In this document: positions 57,507 to 64,000 of the stretch, one piece after another
Position numbering within the stretch: position 1 is the stretch's first letter
Layout: each line of letters starts with the position of its first letter
Origin: Sindora glabra
Lineage: Eukaryota > Streptophyta > Magnoliopsida > Fabales > Fabaceae
Length of the DNA: 64,000 bases
Direction of reading: 5' to 3'
Assembly (NCBI GenBank): GCA_020226215.1
Contig: CM035233.1
Span: forward strand, 25,423,150-25,487,149
Program-made: the position numbers and the translations under genes
Notes under the pieces: model-generated
What the model was told of the DNA's origin: nothing
What the model saw: only the letters and a program-made list of their open reading frames with translations
Database searches by the model: none

Positions 57507-57829
57507 GGTTAAATTGATCTTTTACTCTCTATAGTTCATAACTTTTTTTATTCAGCTTCCTAAATTTTAAAAATTTTGAATTGGGTACCTATAATTTAGT
57601 GAGAGATTATAATACACTACTGATATATTAGCATACTACTAATATATTACTAAATTTTACTACACATTAAATTTATTTTTTCTAAAAGTCAAATCTGACA
57701 CACTATATAATACCAAATCAATAGTTGAATTTAATAATGTATTAATATATTACTACATTAATGGTATACTATAAAATTTTGCTATAGTATATTATCATTT
57801 GTTATTGCACACATTCCATTAGCTGAACT

Positions 57830-58330
57830 CAATTTCCATTCAAATATTGTCGTCTCTGACGAAGAGTTGGCACCTTTTTTCGGGCCTGTACAGCAGCCTC
57901 AAACACATCATGCGCATTGTACTAAAAGCTGCTCCTGCCCATTTCATTTTACCATTGCAGACTCAGTATCTTTGGGAAGCATGGAGTTTGCAACTCTAGC
58001 TTGTCTCTGATTTCATTTTATATATACTGATTTTGATTTCTAAACTAAAATTATAAGATATTCTTGTTCATATCGGAACAGAACTTCCATGCTATATTAG
58101 ATGATGCAATAATTGTTGTAAACAGATTAGATTCTATGGATTTTACATTTGGATACACAAAATCTGGGTTATCTGCAACCAGGGTCTACACAGATATCTT
58201 TAAGAACATGGCCAAATCAGTTCCTACTGCTACCTATGGCAAGGAATTTATTTCCTTCGTCAATTACAGTGGGGTTATTGTCGAAACTGCTACCTACAAC
58301 GAACTCGTCAATTAGGTTTACAACAATGGG
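57830..58330 (+). pseudogene. Captured gene fragment, origin unknown
   Basis: The frame 58,064-58,315 (83 codons) reads NFHAILDDAIIVVNRLDSMD, FTFGYTKSGLSATRVYTDIF, KNMAKSVPTATYGKEFISFV and NYSGVIVETATYNELVN, then a TAG with VYNNGVPLKYPYFML following it in frame. Composition and phrasing are protein-like. A TCGGAACAG just before NFHA resembles a splice acceptor, so the N-terminal MFISEQ may be intron. An upstream stretch at 57,845-58,010 is open in one frame (DEELAPFFGPVQQP) as a possible earlier exon. I do not recognise the family. It lies inside the TIR element above. Confidence 0.5.
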
Positions 58331-58439
58331 GTACCACTGAAATATCCATATTTTATGTTGCTATTAAGTTTTACATCATTCCTTCATTTAATTACTGATT
58401 AAGTCTTGATAACTACTAGAAACCAAACTAGTTTATGAC

Positions 58440-58800
58440 TGAGACTGATGAACAGGACCTCAATGCCAAGTTGGGCGACAAAAGGATTGTCATAAAAGGA
58501 TCCCAATTATGCGGCCGCTAAGTTTATTTCCAGAGGATCTGAGGTCTCCACGATTGTTGTGGTGACATTGCTTTGCTGTTTGAAATCAGAAGAAAAGTAA
58601 AGAATGAATAGTAGTCTGAGGGAATCCAAGGTGAAAAGGGGGAAATAATATATTAGGCCAAAAAAAGGAGGGAGATGAGTAATTTCCAATGGTTTGGAGC
58701 CAAAGTCGCGCTTACATGAGCCACGAGAGAAGAGTTGCACAATTTGCTCTGCAAGCTAGAAAATATAGTGCCAACTCAACTCTCCATTAGACACACCAAT
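58440..58800. other. Further captured, less AT-rich sequence
   Basis: Contains a 77-codon minus-strand frame (58,507-58,740, MQLFSRGSCKRDFGSKPLEI) and a NotI-like GCGGCCGC at 58,511. Neither strand is clearly coding and no family is recognised. Confidence 0.35.
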
Positions 58801-58958
58801 AATCTTCGGACAGAAATTGAGTTTAGCTAACGGTGAGTATACAGTTACAAACGAAAATAAAATTTAAGTACTTAATTCTAAAATTTTAAAGTATAGGTAG
58901 CTGAATAAAAAAAATTAAAAATTATGGATAGCAAATTATCAATTTATCCTACATTAAA

Positions 58959-59163
58959 CACTCCCTAAATCTGTCTAAACAAGGTTATATGGATTAAACT
59001 AAAAAGAAAATATTTATATACTCTAACTATAGTACATTATACTTATGCTCACCTATTAAAAAAAATCACAATTTTTAATATCTGAAAATTGGTTAGAAGT
59101 ATTAGTATTTCATGCTAGAAGAAATACATGTATACTTAAGTTGTATAGCACGTATCTTTCCTA
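58959..59163 (+). repeat. Dispersed repeat R, copy 3, last part
   Basis: TTATATGGATTAAACT and GAAATACATGTATACTT match copies 1 (33,372; 33,508) and 2 (44,483; 44,618). The copy ends near 59,163, before the remaining 0.8 kb present in copies 1 and 2. Confidence 0.75.
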
Positions 59164-59878
59164 TCTAATGGGAATATACTAATTATTAAATTTGTTAACG
59201 TTGTTAATTTTATGAAATTCAAGTCCTCTCAATCTCAAAATGAAAAATATGTGGAACCCACAAAACTCTTCTCTTTTTCATTAATGTGAACACCAAGGAA
59301 TAATCACTATCAGTGGATCACATTCATGGGCGTGACAATGAAGCAGACCGAATAAGAAATTCTCACTTCAGATTATAAAATCGTACGAATAAAGAAATCA
59401 GCAAAGGCAGAACATGTTTCTCCATCATTTTAGGGAAGAGATATCAACTTGGTGAGGAACTCTAATGGGATTTGAGAATTGAAGTTCTATATTTGTTTCA
59501 GAGATAAAAGTGATGGAAAAAAATATATATATATATATACACACGCGCGCGCGCATGCACGCACGTGCACGCATCCACACATCAATAAAATATTGATTTA
59601 ATGAAGAGTATATTAATCTAAATAAATTTTTATTAATAATGGATAGGATTTTGAATTTTGCAAATTATTATTATGAAAGAAGAAATTTATTAATACTCTA
59701 AATAGTTATTTAATAATTCACTAAAAAATATAATTTTTTTAATAATGGATTTTTATTTTCTCTCATCTTCTTTCGTATTTATCATGTTTATTCAATACAA
59801 AATTGGTAGAGGCTGCCATCAATCAAATGTAACCGTGAAGTACCAAATTGAGATTTTTATAGTTGCAATAGACTCGTA
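59164..59878. other. Intergenic DNA
   Basis: No gene seen apart from the microsatellite below. Confidence 0.6.
59524..59575. repeat. Alternating purine-pyrimidine tract (AT)n(AC)n(GC)n
   Basis: ATATATATAT, then ACACACGCGCGCGCGCATGC and ACGCACGTGCACGC: an unbroken alternating run of about 50 bases, including the only long CG run in the window. Confidence 0.9.
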
Positions 59879-60101
59879 GGCTTCCTTTATTTTATTAAAA
59901 AGCGTTTTTTTTAGAAAAAAATATTTTATATGTATATCAATAAAAACGGTGACATACTACTTATATTTGTGACAAAAAATTATAATTAGAGTTAAAAAAA
60001 TTTCTTCAGATATTTAATAATAATAAAAAATACATTCTCTCATTTTAATATTTTATAACTTTATTTTATAAAATATATCTTTTATTAAAACAAATAAAAT
60101 T
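59879..60101. mobile_element. MITE, family 2, copy 3 (decayed)
   Basis: GGCTTCCTTTATTTTATT at the left, TGACATACTACTTATATTT inside, and TTTATTAAAACAAATAAAAT at the right follow copy 1 in order. It shares a TTA with the next copy. Confidence 0.55.
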
Positions 60102-60104
60102 TTA

Positions 60105-60361
60105 AGCTCCATTTATTTTGATGGAATAGTTATAAAATGTTATAATAATAAAAAGTATTTTATTTATTTAATATTAAATATAAAAACTTTAAAGAAAAAC
60201 TTTTCTTATTTTAAAAAAAAATTGCATTCCTCTATTATCATACAACTAGATATTATATTTTTTAATCATCAATACAAATAACATTATACTCCTTTATTAA
60301 TATATATATATATAAATGATATTTTTCTAAAAAAATATTTTTTTATAAAACAAATGAAATC
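60105..60361. mobile_element. MITE, family 2, copy 4, inverted, with TTA duplication
   Basis: Left end AGCTCCATTTATTTTGATGG, right end ATAAAACAAATGAAATC, TTA at 60,102-60,104 and 60,362-60,364. The internal order is the reverse of copy 3, so the two lie back to back. Confidence 0.65.
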
Positions 60362-60364
60362 TTA

Positions 60365-60600
60365 GTTAAATAATTAAATAGCATATTTCTATCTCCATCT
60401 TGCTATTAATTGAATGTTTTTCGGGCAATCCCCACTTTTTTTTCTTTAACAAGTGTCACCTCCTCATGAAAATTTTTCCCTCCAAAATTTCCTCATTTTT
60501 ATTTTCCATTTTATCCTCTTATTGCTTTACTTTTATTTAAAGTGTAACTACTCTTTAATAGAAACTATATTTTCCTATTAATAAAAGAAAGTTCCTTGAC
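60365..60600. other. Short intergenic stretch
   Basis: Pyrimidine-rich on the plus strand, nothing recognised. Confidence 0.5.
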
Positions 60601-61485
60601 ACCTCTCATTTTAATACTATAATTTTTATCATAAAAATATTTTACATAAATTAAAAAATTAATTTAATTGAATTAATTAACTTAATATTCTATTTCTAAC
60701 TCTTATTACTTTATATTTTACTCATTGCTTATTTTCTTTTTATTTGTAACATTACATGTTTTTCATTTTTTAGGTCCATACATGATGTTTACGACTTAGG
60801 TACACTAATCTATCTATTTATCTATACTTATCGCTAAAAGTGAGTTATTTGGGGAGCGATTTTTCATTTTTCTGTTGAGCACGTGTTGGGCTAAGGGAAA
60901 AAAATTTTCTCACCCAACACTGTCCTTATTTTTTTTTTATTTTTCTTTTACTTATACTATTTAAATTTAAATATTATTGAGTATTATAAATTTAACATAG
61001 TATAATTTTTTACGATAAAAATATTTTATATAATTAAAATTTTTTATTTAATTAGAATGATTTAATTTACTATATATTTTATTTTTAACTTTTATTATTT
61101 TATACATCAAATACTTTTTTTCTTTTAATTTTTTCTGTTTTATTTTTATTTTTTATATTTACTTCTATTATTTATAACTCAAATATTAAACATTTTTTAT
61201 TATAAAAATATTTAAAATAATTTAAATTTAATTTAATATATATTATATTTTTAAAGGGCCAATCAAAAATACTTTTTAAAAATATTTTGGTAGGATAAAA
61301 AATTGGGATAGTAAGCGAATTGAACATCTACTCATTTAAGCTTGAATTCAATAAAAATAAATAAGCCCAAACTCAAACGTATTGAATTTATAAAATTTAA
61401 ATTCAAATTTGACTATTACACGATTTTTATTGTGCTTAAACAAATTTTGATATATTTAATGGCTAATTTTAATTAATGAAATTAA

Positions 61486-61492
<7 letters not shown>

Positions 61493-61534
<42 letters not shown>
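61493..61534. repeat. (AT)n microsatellite
   Basis: About 42 bases of pure AT. Confidence 0.95.
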
Positions 61535-61540
<6 letters not shown>

Positions 61541-62200
61541 CATTATTTTTACACTATCTCTTTCTTTTTATATTTTCAATTGATTTTTTTCTTCATAAAG
61601 AAGAAAATATAATGACGCTTAAGAAATGTTTGATATGTTTTAAGTGCTAAATTTGTTTAATATTAAAGTTATAATGTTTGAATAGTTTTTATTTTAAGTA
61701 TTAAATTTAGTTAATAATTTGATATTTTTATTTCAAAAAATTAAAATCTTATCAAATTTCAAAATTATTCTTGATTTTAATTTTAAAAGTTTTATATAAC
61801 AGAATCTTTAATGATGTAAAATACGTTATATATTAATTATTATTTCAAATACAGAAATAACTTTGGATATATTCGTTCAACAAAATTTGATCAAAATCAA
61901 AATAATAGCATTTTTGAATAAATTCGTTAAATTTTTAGTTAATTTAAAATATAGTTCCAAAAATAAAATAAATAAAACTTAATTTTAAATTTAAATTTAT
62001 TGAACTAAATACTAAAGTAAAATTTTAATTACATTCGTACACATTTATTTATTTTTATTAGAGGAGTCAAACTAATAAATTTTTTCCGGAAAAAAGTTAC
62101 ATATACAATTTTAAAAAAATTTCAAAACTTTACCTCCCCCTGGGGGAACAATGAGCTCCTGCCCCTGCTTTACGGATATGAATTGTATCCCTTTCTTTTT
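61535..62200. other. DNA interrupting the 310 bp array
   Basis: AT-rich except for CTCCCCCTGGGGGAACAATG and ATGAGCTCCTGCCCCTGC at about 62,132-62,168, an isolated GC-rich patch of the type left at plant transposon ends. No gene. Confidence 0.5.
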
Positions 62201-63600
62201 CTAATCGCTTAATTACATATTTTTTTTATAATCACTTTTGTTATTTGTAGTTTAGATAGTTGTATTTTTCAATGTATTAAAATTTTAATATATAAATTAT
62301 TAATCAAACTAATTAATTTTATATTCTATTTTTAATAAAAAAGTAAGAATTAAAATTACATTTATTTATTTAAATTTTATTAATATTTTTATGCAATTGA
62401 TTTTCAAGTACTATATTTCAAAATAAATATATATCAATTGAAATTTTGTATAGATTTTATGGTTCGAATACTATTTCTCTTTTTTTATCTATTTCATTGC
62501 ATGCCTTTTATTTTATATGTCCACTTTTATTATTTATAATTTAGATAATTAATCTATAAATAATATAAATATTATATGGTTGTTTTATTTTTATGATAAA
62601 AGTATTTTAAATTAATTAAAATTGTAAACAAAATGTATTAATTACATGTTTTATTTTCAATAAAAACCATTTAAGATTTAAAATTAAATATATTTATTTA
62701 AAATTTGTTAATATTTTCTTTATATCAATTTACAGTGATTTATTTTAAACAAAATATAAATTAATTGAAATTTCATTAAGATTTTATAATATACATACTA
62801 TTTCTCTAACTTTCGTATACTTTATTACATATCCATTCCTAACCATGTAAATATGATATAATATATTTTATTTTTATTATAATTTATTTTGAATAATTTA
62901 AATTTTAATTTAAAAAGTGCTAATCAAATAAAGTAATTACATATTCTATTTTTAATGAAAATATATAAAAATTAAAATTAAAATTATTTATTTAAAATTT
63001 TACGATATTTGCATGGCTTGAAATGTCAACTGCTAAGTTTTATATTTGAAATTAAACATATATTAATTAAAATTTTGTCAAAATTTTACAACTCAGACTC
63101 TTTCTATATTTCATTGCATACTTTTTCTTTTTACAAGTCTGTTCTTTTTATTTACAGTTTAAACTCTAATATCATTCAATATTAAAAATATAACTTGATA
63201 TGTTTTTATTTTTATTATTAAATATATTTAATATTTTAAAACATAAATACAAAAAGTATTAATTGAATAAATTAATTATATATTATATTTTTCATGAAAA
63301 ATTTGAAAAGTCAAATCAAATTTAGTTACTTAAAATTTGTGAAGTTCTTACATTAATTTTCAAGTTATATATTTCAAATTAAATATATATTAATTCAAAT
63401 TTTATTAAGATTTCACGATCTATGTACTATTTTGCCTTTTTTTTATCAGCTTCATTGAATATTTTTCATTTTCATATTCATTCTTATCATTTATAATTTA
63501 CATGTTAATATTATTAAATATTATACATATAACATGATATATTTTATTTTCATAATTATAAATTTACTTAAGAATTAAGATTATAAGTATTAATAAATTC

Positions 63601-63954
63601 AGTTCTAAAACTCTTTACTGAGTAAATACGGATGTTTTGGACTTTAAGCGCCTTGGACCCTCATTGGTATATTTCTAAATTTTGAGATTCAATATTTATG
63701 TCTTGCAATAATAAACGTAAGTCATTTAAATTGGATCATATATACAAGATCTTCAAATTTTCTCTCAACACATACAATAATTTAGGGGCGCGCAAATGTA
63801 TTCCCACCCAATTTTTCGTCTGAATCTAATCATGAATAAAATATGTTTTGGAATGAAAATTAAGTTTAAGGGTCGTGTCTAAAGAAATTTTAAAGTACTA
63901 TTTTATAAATTAACTAAATGAATATTTAAAATTTAAAATCAGCTTAACCATTCA

Positions 63955-63957
<3 letters not shown>
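63601..63957. other. Intergenic DNA at the right edge
   Basis: No gene. 63,620-63,670 is less AT-rich (GACTTTAAGCGCCTTGGACC). Confidence 0.5.

Positions 63958-64000
<43 letters not shown>
63958..64000. repeat. (AT)n microsatellite, running off the window
   Basis: Pure AT to the last base. Confidence 0.95.

Larger units (their letters stand above)
57507..58949. mobile_element. Pack-MULE-like element with about 95 bp TIRs and captured sequence
   Basis: The left terminus (57,507 to about 57,600, GGTTAAATTGATCTTTTACT…TTTTTATTCAGC) and the reversed right terminus (58,949 to about 58,855, GGATAAATTGATAATTTGCT…TTTTTATTCAGC) are long inverted repeats at roughly 75-80% by eye. A 9 bp duplication with two changes flanks it, and it interrupts repeat R exactly there. 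Long TIRs and 9 bp duplications are Mutator hallmarks. No transposase is seen. The interior 57,830-58,800 is much less AT-rich and coding-like, so it probably carries captured gene sequence. Confidence 0.7.
60600..63600. repeat. Diverged tandem array, period about 310 bp, interrupted
   Basis: Anchor phrases recur: TTTCATTGCATGCCTTTTA (62,491), ACTTTATTACATATCCATT (62,817), ATTTCATTGCATACTTTTTC (63,107), TTCATTGAATATTTTTC (63,452), each preceded by AAATTTTRTYAARATTTTAY and followed by TTATTTAYARTTTARA. Spacings are about 326, 290 and 345 bases; 62,212 begins an earlier unit. Similar pieces at 60,610-60,750 and 60,960-61,250 suggest more units, with unrelated DNA at 61,250-62,200 between. AT content is extreme and no unit codes. 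Confidence 0.65.

Noticed and set aside
57283..57534. 83-codon plus-strand frame as a gene
   Set aside because: It spans the edge of the 0.59 kb insertion, repeat R and the start of the Mutator-like TIR, so it is a chance fusion of unrelated pieces.
58511..58518. NotI site as a sign of cloning vector
   Set aside because: No vector or linker sequence around it; flanks continue as plant-like DNA.

Overview
The window is eudicot-type plant nuclear DNA: very AT-rich, full of (AT)n, (AC)n and (AAT)n microsatellites, and made almost entirely of transposable elements, an endogenous plant pararetrovirus and tandem repeats. I found no intact host gene. Every recognisable coding stretch belongs to a mobile element or captured fragment and is broken by stops, frameshifts, insertions or active-site changes. 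The species cannot be fixed from the sequence alone.

Region 1, about 1-20,200, is one minus-strand Ty1/copia retrotransposon that runs off the left edge. Its pieces, from the right, are a putative 5' LTR (19,725-20,201), a primer binding site (about 19,709), a split leader, gag (about 8,320-7,300), integrase (about 7,216-6,062) and the start of reverse transcriptase (436-1). Two Ty3/gypsy elements have opened it. Gypsy A (437-6,056) is old and has a scrambled pol. Gypsy C (9,270-19,100) has matched LTRs, an AAGTA target duplication, a PBS, a PPT and a nearly complete gag-pol. Gypsy C was later entered by a 2.9 kb solo LTR (10,227-13,109) that carries its own small ORF. The nest is three levels deep.

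Region 2, 20.2-34.5 kb, is AT-rich filler. It holds an (AAT)n/(ATT)n palindrome, the 3' end of a LINE (23.4-24.4 kb), an imperfect 94 bp hairpin, several MITEs (two near 25.2-25.6 kb, a TTA-flanked 280 bp one at 25.7 kb, a TTA-flanked 526 bp one at 29.9 kb) and two local tandem duplications.

Region 3, 34.5-43.7 kb, is a near-full-length degenerate endogenous caulimovirid on the minus strand. It has a PBS, movement protein, coat protein with a ruined zinc knuckle, protease, RT, RNase H, a second ORF and a TATA-containing promoter. Its layout resembles the florendoviruses. One end abuts a (CT)(AC)(AT) microsatellite, and a 1.6 kb solo LTR with an exact GTTCA duplication interrupts the coat region. 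A diverged host repeat lies on both sides (33.0-34.3 and 43.9-45.6 kb), with a third copy at 56.4-59.2 kb.

Region 4, 45.6-64 kb, contains degenerate inverted-repeat elements, a 3.5 kb array of about 30 hairpin-forming units of 95-130 bp (52.2-55.7 kb), a Mutator-like element with about 95 bp terminal inverted repeats enclosing a coding-like gene fragment (57,507-58,949), a back-to-back MITE pair (59.9-60.4 kb), and a diverged tandem array with period about 310 bp (60.6-63.6 kb). The features most worth follow-up are the hairpin array, the Pack-MULE-like element, the gypsy C pol frame that runs into its own LTR, and the LTR-borne ORF at 10.5-10.8 kb.
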